The notes under the pieces were generated by a model that made no database searches, was not told the origin of the DNA, and saw nothing but the letters and a program-made list of their open reading frames with translations. This document shows positions 15,634 through 24,235 of a stretch of 64,000 nucleotides of DNA, in pieces; within the stretch, counting starts at the first letter, position 1, and each line of letters opens with the position of its first letter. The position numbers were made by a program, and so were the translations under genes. The DNA is from Megamonas sp. UBA1796 (lineage in GTDB: Bacteria > Bacillota > Negativicutes > Selenomonadales > Selenomonadaceae), in the NCBI GenBank assembly GCA_002319795.1, contig DCFU01000013.1, positions 22,789 through 86,788 on the forward strand, in the 5' to 3' direction.

Positions 15634-17235
15634 ATGGACACGAATCAATATGAAAAAGATTTGGAAGGACTGGGGGCATTTGGAATTGCCTCAAAGACGC
15701 TCAAGTTGGCAAAAAAAAATGAAAACCATAACAGTTTTCTGAATGCAGGACGTGGCAATCCAAATTGGATTAATACCCAGGCCCGGCTGGCATTTCCTCG
15801 ATTTATAATTTTCGGTGTGAAGGAGTCTGAGCGTACCATGCTTGCAGGCAATCTTGGGGGGTACACTACGCTCGATGGCATTGGCAGAAGATTTGATGAC
15901 TTTTTGGATCTGAGCCAGAAGGAAGACGCGTTTATTAAGGCCTTTTTGGACTATGCTGCTGAGGTACTGGACATTGACCGGGACGCCTTGGTAAAGGAGT
16001 TTACGGACGCGATCCTTGGCAACAACTATCCTGTACCATCCCGGTGCCTGGTCAACATAGAAAAAATCATCAATGCTTACCTGCAAGCCACCCTTTATCA
16101 TGGTGTTTCTTTAGCTGCTTCCACCCAGATCTTTCCCACAGAAGGTGGAACGGCGGCCATTTGTTATATCTTTAATTCTCTTAAGAAAAACGGCTTGATC
16201 AAAAAGGGAGACCGGATTGCCATTAACACGCCTATCTTCACACCTTATTTAGAGATTCCTGAGTTGACGAAATATGAAATGGTTAAGGTGGGGCTGGCAG
16301 CGCGTGAAGACAACAACTGGGAGATTCCGCTTGCTGCCTTGGATGTTCTTGAGGATGAGAGCATTAAAGCGTTCTTTTTGGTGAATCCCTCCAACCCAGC
16401 ATCACGGGCATTGAACAGCACGCTTTTAAAGCGGATTAAAGAAATCTGCGCAAAACGTCGTGATTTGATTATAATCACAGATGATGTCTACGGTACTTTC
16501 GTGGAGGGTTTTCAAACGATTTATGCGGTTGCACCATATAATACCCTGCTGGTGTATTCATACTCTAAGCTTTATGGGGCGACAGGCTGGCGTATTGGCT
16601 GCATTGCCATGAACAAGCAGAATGTTTTTGATGATTTGATTGCGCGTTTGCCCGAAGAAAAATTACAGTCTCTTGATGAGGACTACAGCATTGTGACCAC
16701 GAATCCACGTTCATTTCCTTTTATTGAGCGGTTAACCGCGGATAGCCGTTCCATTGGCCTGTATCATACATCGGGATTGTCAACGCCGCAGCAAGCCATG
16801 ATGGCATTATTCTCTTTGAGTCATTTGGTCTGTCATGACTGTGATGCGTATATTGAATCTACTAAAAAAATTGTGGCACAACGGTATCATAGTCTTTTTG
16901 AAGGACTGGGTATTAAAGAGAACAGCACCTGTGAAAATGCGAAGTACTATTCGCTCATTAATATTTATCATTTAGCGGAGCAGTTATACGGCAAGAAATT
17001 GGCAACCTATATGCAAGAAAACTTTGGCGAAATCAATTTTTTGTTGAATCTTGCTAAAAAAAATGGTGTGGTCATTATGGAAGGGGTCGGCTTTGATGCT
17101 CCGTCGGGAACATTGCGGGTGTCACAAGCAAACCTGCCCGACGATGCTTACCCCAAAATTGCCAGACGCATTAAAGCATTGCTAAAAGAATATAACGATA
17201 AAATGACGGCATCATTGAACGGAAGCGATTCATGA
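15634..17235 (+). CDS. aspD: Aspartate 4-decarboxylase (bifunctional aminotransferase)
   Basis: 533-residue PLP enzyme of the large aspartate beta-decarboxylase type: L-aspartate gives L-alanine and CO2. N-terminal family segment NAGRGNPNWINTQARLAFPRF, substrate region EGGTAAICYIFNSLK, VNPSNPASRALN, and the PLP lysine Lys312 in SYSKLYGATGWRIGC. The C-terminus DAPSGTLRVSQANLPD is typical. AAGGAG precedes ATG 15634. Its stop overlaps the aspT start by 4 nt (ATGA), so both are translated together. In lactic acid bacteria the pair makes a proton-motive metabolic cycle: aspartate enters in exchange for alanine and the decarboxylation consumes a proton. Confidence 0.93.
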   Translation: MDTNQYEKDLEGLGAFGIASKTLKLAKKNENHNSFLNAGRGNPNWINTQARLAFPRFIIFGVKESERTMLAGNLGGYTTLDGIGRRFDDFLDLSQKEDAFIKAFLDYAAEVLDIDRDALVKEFTDAILGNNYPVPSRCLVNIEKIINAYLQATLYHGVSLAASTQIFPTEGGTAAICYIFNSLKKNGLIKKGDRIAINTPIFTPYLEIPELTKYEMVKVGLAAREDNNWEIPLAALDVLEDESIKAFFLVNPSNPASRALNSTLLKRIKEICAKRRDLIIITDDVYGTFVEGFQTIYAVAPYNTLLVYSYSKLYGATGWRIGCIAMNKQNVFDDLIARLPEEKLQSLDEDYSIVTTNPRSFPFIERLTADSRSIGLYHTSGLSTPQQAMMALFSLSHLVCHDCDAYIESTKKIVAQRYHSLFEGLGIKENSTCENAKYYSLINIYHLAEQLYGKKLATYMQENFGEINFLLNLAKKNGVVIMEGVGFDAPSGTLRVSQANLPDDAYPKIARRIKALLKEYNDKMTASLNGSDS

Positions 17236-18899
17236 TGCTAAAGGAATTAAGTGCATTTTTTATTCATAATGTGGCACTTTCTATTTTCTTTTGTCTGGCC
17301 CTGGGTTATCTTATTGGAAAAGCTCGTGTAAAGTCTTTTCGCCTGGGCGCAACGGTGGGGACACTCATTATCGGGTTGCTTGTTGGGCTGGCAGGAACGT
17401 TTGATATTTCACCAGTTATTAAAACTATTTTTTTTAGTCTTTTCATTTTTGTCATCGGCTATGAAGTCGGACCAGCTTTTTTTGGCAGCTTTAAGAAGTC
17501 CGGGATTAAGCACATCATCCATGCTGTTTTTTTTGCAACGTGCTCACTGGCGACTGCCCTAATATTGTTTAAGGTTTTTGGCATCAGCCCGGGCGAAGGG
17601 GCAGGAATTGTGTCGGGAGCACTTACCAATTCAGCGGGTATTGGCACGGCCTCTTCCGCAATACTGAACCTTTCAGGTTTGAGCCAGGATGCTCAAAAGG
17701 CCATGCAGACAGAGGTTGCTGTGGCGTATGCTTTAACATATGTTTTTGGAACCGTAGGCGTCATTGTTCTGCTTAAAAATATTGCACCGAAGATTCTGGG
17801 AGTCGATCTGGAGGAAGCAACTAAGAAAAAGATTGAAAGCATTAACTTTAAAGATAATGCATCGGAGAAAACGATTATCAGTGCGATAAAAATGCGTGCC
17901 TTTCGTATTGGACAAGGTTCTGTATATATTGGAAAATCCGTTTTGGGCATTGAAAAAGAGTACAATAATCGATTGACCATTGCAAAACTATTCCGGAATG
18001 ATCAAGAAATCGAGGTCTCCCAAGAATCCCAATTTAAGGAAGGGGATGTTATCACCCTCGTAGGTGATTTGCTGAGTATGGTTGAGTTTAAAAGAGCCTA
18101 TCTTCAGGAAACGTCGGAAAAGAAATACCTAAATATTATTTTGCAACGGCGAGATGTTGTTCTCACACAAGTTTTGCAGTAATCTCATATTGATGATTGT
18201 AGTGCAAATAATATTATCATCGTATCGGTTTGGAGAGGTGGACATCCATTGGGGGATATCCATGATATGAGAAAAGGAGATACCATCCGTATTATAGGGC
18301 CTGTGAATGTTATGGATAAAGTTATTCAGGAATTTGGTTATGTACGTAACACAGGCATTGATACGGATGTCAGTTATATGTCTATGGGTATTATTAGCGG
18401 TTTACTGGTGGGGATGCTTACGCTGACCGTTTTCGATATCCCTATCACATTGGGTGCCGGAGGAGGCGCCTTATTTCTAGGACTGTTCTTTGGATGGTAT
18501 CAGTCACGCCATCCAAATATTGGTCAAATTCCTTCATCTACACGTTGGTTCTTAAAAAGTGCAGGTTTGAATACCTTTATTGCCGTGGTGGGGCTTACCT
18601 CAGGTGCCAGCTTTGTGGGTGCATTAGAATCTATGGGGGTCATGGTACTGATTCTTGGGGCAGTATTATCTATCGTGCCCCATATTATTTCCCTTTATTT
18701 TGGGAAATACGTGCTTAAGCTGGATGCCATAGATATCATCGGCGGACAATGTGGTGCTGGCACGATTACAGCTGCCCTAAATGCAATCACCGATGAGACA
18801 GGCAGCAGTATCTTCGCCTTAAGTTACACGCCGGCATATGCTGTCGGCAATATTTTACTGACTGTCATGGGACCGCTGATGATCGTACTGTTGTCTTAG
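17232..18899 (+). pseudogene. aspT: Aspartate:alanine antiporter AspT, interrupted by an in-frame stop
   Basis: Two pieces in the same frame: 17232-18182 (316 residues: N-terminal membrane half, then a TrkA-C domain FRIGQGSVYIGKSVLG...EGDVITLVGD) and 18249-18899 (216 residues: MRKGDTIRIIGPVNVMDK..., then the second membrane half, SMGIISGLLVGM to MGPLMIVLL). The 22 codons between them (18183-18248) are open, so a single TAA at 18180-18182, within the second TrkA-C-like domain, is the only lesion. The joined length is about 555 residues, normal for AspT. A ribosome-like site GGAGAGG at 18232 followed by TTG 18249 could allow the C-terminal half to be made separately. Either a nonsense allele, a split functional protein, or an assembly error. 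Without it the aspD cycle would lack its exchanger. Confidence 0.85.
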
Positions 18900-18957
18900 C
18901 TGTATGTTAAAATTTCATTCCTGATTTTTTTGACTGTAAGGGCGATTTATTTTTGCT

Positions 18958-19001
18958 TTGTTTGTGCGGGAACCTGTGGATGTTCCAGAGACATACGAAT
19001 G
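18958..19001 (+). pseudogene. Remnant of the 3' end of an Fsr-type MFS gene
   Basis: 44 bp about 84% identical to the end of the MFS gene at 12816-13991 (its bases 13947-13990). In frame it reads LFVREPVDVPETYE, against LFVQEPVEVAETCK. Nothing upstream matches the rest of that gene, so this is a fragment of a duplicated or replaced copy, lying between aspT and a convergent MFS gene. Confidence 0.6.
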
Positions 19002-19019
19002 TAGCAGACTCTCAGCGGC

Positions 19020-20216
19020 CTAAAACACCATTTTTCTTTTTTGGGAAAAAATCACCAGTGGAACCGTCAGCCATACCAATCCAGCGACAAGCAAAACTGC
19101 CTGCTGCATGCCAACCGTATCACTTATTGCACCATAGAAGCATGGAGACAAAGCTCCGGCGGCAATGGTTGCCGTATAGAAAACAGCAAAAGCTTGCTGA
19201 CAATCCGTTGCCGAAACAAGATCTGGAACTGTACCGTATAAAACAGAAGAAGTCCCGTTCAAGGCAATGCCCAAAAAAAAGGATAACCCAAGTTCCAGCT
19301 GAAGCGGCAGCCACAGCATTCCCAGAATACAGAAAGAAGTCGCAATCTCGGTGAACAGCACCGTTTTTACACTTCCCCAGCGCGTCGACATCAGGCCGCA
19401 GGCCAGCTTGCCCAGCGCGCCGCCGGCAAATACCAAAGACAGTGCCAGTGCGGTTATGGTTACATCTGCGCCATGCCCCTGCAAAAGGAATGGAAAGAAA
19501 GTCAAAAATCCCATACGTGTCCCACTATCAACAATTCCAATAAGCACCAATGCCCAAAAGTGCCTGTTTTCCGCTTTCCATACGGAGGATGGGCACTTTT
19601 TCTGTTCATTCGCAGCGGTTTGAGTTTCCCACTCCAGCCCGCGGCTGCTGAAAAAAAGAATTCCCGTCGCAAAAAAGCCAAGAACGCCCATCCAATGTGC
19701 TGAATCTTCCCAACCTAAAAAGCGAATCAGCAGGGCCGCTGCCGCAGGCAATAAAAGCTTGCCGAAATCGCCGGCCATATTAAAGGAACTCAGTGCTATC
19801 CGGCGATTTGCAGTATCTGGGCAGGCATGAGCCAGCAAGGTTGAGGATAAAGGATGCTGTACACTGGATCCCAGGCCGCCAAGAACCAGAAAACAGCCTA
19901 ACAGCAGCCCTGAACCAGCCCAGCCATAAAAACAGACAGCCAGGCTGGTCAACAAAGTTCCCCACAATAAAAGTGGGATTCCCCCTGTTTTACCAGCAAG
20001 CCAACTCGATGGAACCTGAAAAAAAGCCATCGTACCGGAAAATAAGGTTTTCAAAAACCCGATTTCCATAAAACTAAACGAGAACTGTGCCTGCCATATG
20101 GGAAAGAAAATGTATATCATATCGGTAAATCCATCATGTATGATATGTGCCAGACTGGCAGTAAAAAGCGCTCTGTTTTGCAGGATATTTTGCATATGTT
20201 TCCAAACCAGATACAT
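19020..20216 (-). CDS. MFS transporter (Fsr-like)
   Basis: 398 residues, about twelve membrane segments. Opens ALFTASLAHIIHDGFTDMIYIFFPIW, then FSGTMAFFQVPSSWLAGKTG and GLGSSVQHPLSSTLLAHACPD, patterns shared with the fosmidomycin-resistance branch of MFS. The linker KKCPSSVWKAENRHFWALVLIG separates two six-helix halves. Substrate unknown. The LysR gene ends 12 bp upstream of its start on the same strand, so LysR and carrier may form one transcript. Confidence 0.85.
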   Translation of the reverse strand: MYLVWKHMQNILQNRALFTASLAHIIHDGFTDMIYIFFPIWQAQFSFSFMEIGFLKTLFSGTMAFFQVPSSWLAGKTGGIPLLLWGTLLTSLAVCFYGWAGSGLLLGCFLVLGGLGSSVQHPLSSTLLAHACPDTANRRIALSSFNMAGDFGKLLLPAAAALLIRFLGWEDSAHWMGVLGFFATGILFFSSRGLEWETQTAANEQKKCPSSVWKAENRHFWALVLIGIVDSGTRMGFLTFFPFLLQGHGADVTITALALSLVFAGGALGKLACGLMSTRWGSVKTVLFTEIATSFCILGMLWLPLQLELGLSFFLGIALNGTSSVLYGTVPDLVSATDCQQAFAVFYTATIAAGALSPCFYGAISDTVGMQQAVLLVAGLVWLTVPLVIFSQKRKMVF

Positions 20217-20227
20217 ACGTGTCCTCC

Positions 20228-21142
20228 TCAGAATGTCTTAGCTAAATTTTGCAAATATGCGGTGAAGTCGTTTTCGGGGTCAGACGGTATTCGGAGTCCA
20301 TCCAGCATCTTCAGCAGAACATAGATTGGTTTGGTTATGATTTTATCCTTATGGAGAATAAGCGAAAAGGTTATATTCAGAACGGGTGCTTTGACGAATT
20401 CTACCAGGGTTCCGTTACGCAGACTATCTTTAACAAGGATTTGCGGGAGGACTCCCACACCAAACCCATTCAGAACGGCCTGTTTTACTGCTTCTGAATC
20501 TGAATATTCCAGAACGGGACGTATCTGCTTAGCTTGAAACAACGGCCCATAAATTTTCCGATAAAGACTGTTTTCTTTCAGCAATATAAACGGATATTGC
20601 CAGAAATCTTCGCCATAGTCCATATAGAGGCTTTTGTGAACACACCAGCATAAACGCTCCACCATAACATCAAATTGTAAGAGCTTGGGATGCTTCACAA
20701 CATCATGCACCAGGGCAAAATCAAATTGATTTGCTAACACACCGGCCACTGCTATCGGAATATCAAAACAATGTTCAATGCTGACAGAAACATCGGGTAC
20801 CTGATGTTGAAACCTGCGCAAAATGGGCGATAAGATATAGGAAGCAACTGCTGTTCCCAATCCAATGCGGATTGTATGGTCATACGAGAAACCATCCAGA
20901 GCAACTTGTGCTTCGCGGTAGGCACACAGAATTTTCTCTGCATAGGGCACCAGGCATTTTCCGGCGTCTGTTATATAGAGCCTTTTACCGACTCTTTCAA
21001 AGAGCAGTACACCAAAGTCTTCTTCAATATTTTTAATCTGTGCCGTGACGGTTGGCTGGCTGAAATTCATTTTTTCCGCAGTCTGTGTTATATTTTCCGT
21101 CTGTGCAACGGATAAAAATGTTTTCAATATCTGTAAATCCAT
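20228..21142 (-). CDS. LysR-family transcriptional regulator
   Basis: 304 residues. N-terminal wHTH: MDLQILKTFLSVAQTENITQTAEKMNFSQPTVTAQIKNIEEDFGVLLFERVGKRLYITDAGKCLVPYAE; effector domain from about residue 90. The effector half has KENSLYRKIYGPLF and LNGFGVGVLPQILVKD, typical of CysB-like folds. Same strand as, and just upstream of, the MFS gene at 19020, so it probably controls that carrier. Confidence 0.9.
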   Translation of the reverse strand: MDLQILKTFLSVAQTENITQTAEKMNFSQPTVTAQIKNIEEDFGVLLFERVGKRLYITDAGKCLVPYAEKILCAYREAQVALDGFSYDHTIRIGLGTAVASYILSPILRRFQHQVPDVSVSIEHCFDIPIAVAGVLANQFDFALVHDVVKHPKLLQFDVMVERLCWCVHKSLYMDYGEDFWQYPFILLKENSLYRKIYGPLFQAKQIRPVLEYSDSEAVKQAVLNGFGVGVLPQILVKDSLRNGTLVEFVKAPVLNITFSLILHKDKIITKPIYVLLKMLDGLRIPSDPENDFTAYLQNLAKTF

Positions 21143-21337
21143 ATATATCCATCCTGTTATCTATAAATTTTTTATTCTTTCTCCTATTCTATCGTTTTCC
21201 CGGTTAAAAAAGAAATTAAATATTTCTATGCAGCAGATAGAAGATGCCTATGGATGTTTGCTGGCCATGCATCATACCGTGCAGCCGCATAGATATTAAC
21301 GTTGTGCTGCAGGCAGCAAGACGCTGCGGCAGAATAC

Positions 21338-21367
21338 TTGACAATTGTATAATCGTCGGTCTATAAT
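21338..21367 (+). promoter_or_regulatory. Promoter of the tetR gene
   Basis: TTGACA (21338-21343), 18-nt spacer, TATAAT (21362-21367). The last base of the -10 box is the first base of the palindromic operator that follows. Confidence 0.75.
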
Positions 21368-21382
21368 TGAACAAGAGTTCAA
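21367..21382. promoter_or_regulatory. TetR operator, copy 1
   Basis: TTGAAC-AAGA-GTTCAA, a perfect 6-bp palindrome overlapping the transcription start of the tetR gene. The same core recurs upstream of the MFS gene at 22007-22030. Confidence 0.75.
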
Positions 21383-21402
21383 TATTGAGGTGTGAAGTAT
21401 CT

Positions 21403-21993
21403 ATGGCACAAGTCTTAAAGGAAGAAATAGAAAAAAATATCTATGAGGCAGCAATCGAGGCGTTTTATGTAAACGGCTATCAGTCTGCCACGCTGCGGGA
21501 TATTGCCGAAAAAGCAGGCGTTCCGGTAGGGCTTATTTATACTTATTACAAGAATAAAGCAGACCTGTTCGCGGCTGTGGTCAATCCGACGTACATTGCC
21601 TTGCAAAAACTGCTGTCTGCCAAAAACGCAGCCGAAAGCCAGCCTGGCTATGCGAAGTTTTTTCAGGAAGAGCTGCCTTTCATTTTTCGTATGCTGAAAA
21701 ATGACCGGCAGGCGTTTCTTATACTCATCGACAAAAGCAAAGGGACCCTGTATGAAAATGCCAAAGAGGAACTTATCCGGCTTACGCAGATTCATATACA
21801 GACGCAGCTGCAGAAGAATTCCCTTCACGGGGCAAAGGAAATGGATGCGTTAGTCTATCACATTGCAGCCAATAATTTCATGGAAGGCTTGTTTGAAATA
21901 GCCCGGCATTATAAGGATGAAATATGGGCTGAGCATATTATGGAACTCTTTATGCAGCAGTATTTCTATGGCATGAATTCTATGATCACATAA
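21403..21993 (+). CDS. TetR-family transcriptional regulator
   Basis: 196 residues from ATG 21403 (GAGGTG upstream); an in-frame TTG at 21367 lies in the operator and is rejected. HTH at about 25-46: NGYQSATLRDIAEKAGVPVGLIYTYYKNKADLFAAVV. The C-terminal ligand domain (about 60-196) is not assignable to a subgroup. Matching TTGAAC-N4-GTTCA palindromes in front of this gene and of the MFS gene at 22070 indicate that it represses both, the usual drug-responsive layout. Confidence 0.92.
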   Translation: MAQVLKEEIEKNIYEAAIEAFYVNGYQSATLRDIAEKAGVPVGLIYTYYKNKADLFAAVVNPTYIALQKLLSAKNAAESQPGYAKFFQEELPFIFRMLKNDRQAFLILIDKSKGTLYENAKEELIRLTQIHIQTQLQKNSLHGAKEMDALVYHIAANNFMEGLFEIARHYKDEIWAEHIMELFMQQYFYGMNSMIT

Positions 21994-22006
21994 AATTTTT
22001 TAAGCT

Positions 22007-22030
22007 AATATTGAACGATAGTTCAGTATT
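22007..22030. promoter_or_regulatory. TetR operator, copy 2
   Basis: AATATTGAAC-GATA-GTTCAGTATT: 9 of 10 arm positions are complementary. Shares TTGAAC-N4-GTTCA with the copy at 21367-21382 and lies 40 bp before the MFS start. Confidence 0.75.
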
Positions 22031-22069
22031 AAAATATTCAACTATTATTAAAAAGGAGTATGTCGCTGT

Positions 22070-23221
22070 ATGTTCAAAATCTCGCTTCTATCTATTTCAC
22101 TTCTCACCATCATGGCTGGTGCCGCAGTGGCTCCGGGACTCGGAGTCATTGCGCAGGCATTTCCGCAGGAAAGTCAGACTATGATTAAACTGATTCTTTC
22201 GGTACCACCGCTATTTATTGTTCCATTTTCCATCCTGTCAGGGATATTGAGTTTACGTATGAGCAAAAAAAAGTTGTTGGAGGCTGGCCTGGCTGTATAT
22301 ATTCTTGGCGGCTTTGGTGCTGTTTTTACGGATTCTCTGCTGCCGCTGCTCTTTTTCCGGGCATTGCTGGGTGCAGGAACGGGTATTATCCTGCCGCTGG
22401 CCACAGGGCTGATTGCCGATTTTTATCAGGGAGACGAACGAATGAAAATGCTGGGGTATTCTTTTTCGGCGAATAATCTGGGCGCTATTGCCGGCAATCT
22501 GGGAGCAGGCATGTTGGCCCTTATCAACTGGCATTACGTTTTTTACGTTTATTTAATTGCCATTCCTGTATTGGTGCTTGTTATATTGTTTATTAAGGAG
22601 ATTCCCGTAATCAAAAAACAATCAGCCGAACCTTCTGGAAGAGTCCTTTCCAGTCAGGTTTACGGCTGGGCGTTTTCAGCCTTTTTGTTTATGATGGCTT
22701 TTTATGCAATTGTTACGAATCTGTCCCTGTTAATTTATAGCAGGAACATTGGTAACTCGGGCTTTGCAGGAATTATCTTCGCTATTAATGCCATAAGTAT
22801 GTTTGCGGGAGGCCTTAGCCTTAAGGCTGCAAGTCAGTATTTGAGGCGTTTGCTTCCCTGCTGCATGCTGCTGATGATGGCTGTAGGTTACAGTGGCGTA
22901 GGGGCGGCTTACTCAAAAAACATACTGATTTTATCAATTGTTATTGCTGGTTTTGGGAGTGGGTGGGCATATCCGTTTATTATCAATAAAGCATCTGCCT
23001 GTGCACCACAGGGGAAAAACATTGTCGTTATGGCTGTTGTATCTAGCGCTGCTTTTTTAGGACAATTTGTTTCACCGTTGCTTTTAGATGGTTTGCGCCA
23101 TATATCCGGTGGGACGGTTGCTGTCATCTTCTTTATGCTGGCAGGCTGTATGGGGCTGTCAGCTGTTATGAGCCTGGTGGGTACGTTTTTCAAACCATTG
23201 CTTAAGCAGCGGGAGGGATAA
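22070..23221 (+). CDS. MFS transporter, drug-exporter type
   Basis: 383 residues with twelve membrane segments. FRALLGAGTGIILPLATGLIADFYQGDERMKMLGYSFSANNLGAIAGNLGAG contains the motif-C-like GxxxG packing typical of proton-driven antiporters. AAAAGGAG precedes ATG 22070. It follows the tetR gene and has the same operator, so a TetR-controlled efflux pump is the best reading. Substrate not predictable. Confidence 0.87.
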   Translation: MFKISLLSISLLTIMAGAAVAPGLGVIAQAFPQESQTMIKLILSVPPLFIVPFSILSGILSLRMSKKKLLEAGLAVYILGGFGAVFTDSLLPLLFFRALLGAGTGIILPLATGLIADFYQGDERMKMLGYSFSANNLGAIAGNLGAGMLALINWHYVFYVYLIAIPVLVLVILFIKEIPVIKKQSAEPSGRVLSSQVYGWAFSAFLFMMAFYAIVTNLSLLIYSRNIGNSGFAGIIFAINAISMFAGGLSLKAASQYLRRLLPCCMLLMMAVGYSGVGAAYSKNILILSIVIAGFGSGWAYPFIINKASACAPQGKNIVVMAVVSSAAFLGQFVSPLLLDGLRHISGGTVAVIFFMLAGCMGLSAVMSLVGTFFKPLLKQREG

Positions 23222-23331
23222 TAGCAATGAATGCAGGCGCATGCCGAAAAAAACAAACGCCTGCTGAACTTCATTCGTATGGCTGTCCATCGGATGATGC
23301 AGTAAGAGACTGCTGATAAACGTGCGCTGCT

Positions 23332-24210
23332 TCAGGTTTCTAAAATAGGCTGATAAATATCCAGTTCACAATAGTTGTCTTTACATAAAGCATTATTGAT
23401 ATACTCAAAGCGAAATTGATCCGCAAATTTATACCCGGATTTGAAAATCCATTTTGAATACAGATGAACGAGCAGACGCCCCACTTTGCGGCCATTCAAT
23501 TCAGCCGGATGAAAAAATCCCACCAGGCGAAAAATTACATATTTATGTGCCGGAATCGAAATGCCTTCCATACCAGCAGGGATATGATTTAAATCTTGGA
23601 CCTGCAAGCCCGGCATATAATAAATCGCCCCATTGACATGATCGCTCCAATCGGTATAACCAAAATAAATTTCTGGGTCCACTGGATTTGAAATACGTTG
23701 GCGCTGCTTATAAAAAAACTCCCGCCCATATAAATTGGCAATCTTATCGCCCGATTTACTCAGTATTTTGTACTTTTGACCAACAAGATAAAATTGTTGT
23801 TTAAACATGAATGAAGGCTTATAAATGACCGAATTATTGACGGACATGATATCATCAATCGTCAATTTTTCCTGAATATGCAGCGATTGGGCTTCGGATC
23901 TCAACTTGAGGGGTGTAATGCCAAATTTCTTGCGGAAAGCGCGAATATAGGATTGTTCATAATCAAATCCGTATTTCATAGCAATATCAATCACACGTCG
24001 ATTTTTATCTTTTAAATCCGAAATACTGGCGGATAACTTGCGAAACTGTACATACTCTATCACTGATTCGTCCGTTAATGATTTAAATATCCGATCTAAA
24101 TAGTATTTTGATATACCACAATGTGCTGCTATTGCATCGAGAGTTATCTTCTGATATAAATTGATTTCTATATATTGAAAACACTCTGCCATAGTTGCCC
24201 GTAGATCCAT
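23332..24210 (-). CDS. AraC-type regulator with C-terminal GyrI-like effector domain
   Basis: 292 residues. Unusually for AraC proteins the double HTH is N-terminal (about 10-105: ITLDAIAAHCGISKYYLDRIFKSL, VIDIAMKYGFDYEQSYIRAFRKKFGITP), followed by a domain of about 155 residues (FYLVGQKYKI... to ...CELDIYQPI) with the pattern of the GyrI/BmrR small-molecule binding fold (IPAHKYVIFRLVG). This SoxS/Rob-like layout often responds to toxic or hydrophobic compounds. It lies between an exporter and fabF, both on other transcripts; the target is unknown. Confidence 0.85.
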   Translation of the reverse strand: MDLRATMAECFQYIEINLYQKITLDAIAAHCGISKYYLDRIFKSLTDESVIEYVQFRKLSASISDLKDKNRRVIDIAMKYGFDYEQSYIRAFRKKFGITPLKLRSEAQSLHIQEKLTIDDIMSVNNSVIYKPSFMFKQQFYLVGQKYKILSKSGDKIANLYGREFFYKQRQRISNPVDPEIYFGYTDWSDHVNGAIYYMPGLQVQDLNHIPAGMEGISIPAHKYVIFRLVGFFHPAELNGRKVGRLLVHLYSKWIFKSGYKFADQFRFEYINNALCKDNYCELDIYQPILET

Positions 24211-24235
24211 TATAGTATACCCCCATACTGAAAGT

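Noticed and set aside
18953..19354. 133-codon + strand frame opposite the MFS gene
   Set aside because: Mostly antisense; only its first bases matter, as part of the Fsr fragment at 18958-19001.
23233..23264. GCAGGCG/CGCCTGC hairpin after the TetR-controlled pump
   Set aside because: Long loop and no T-run; not convincing as a terminator.
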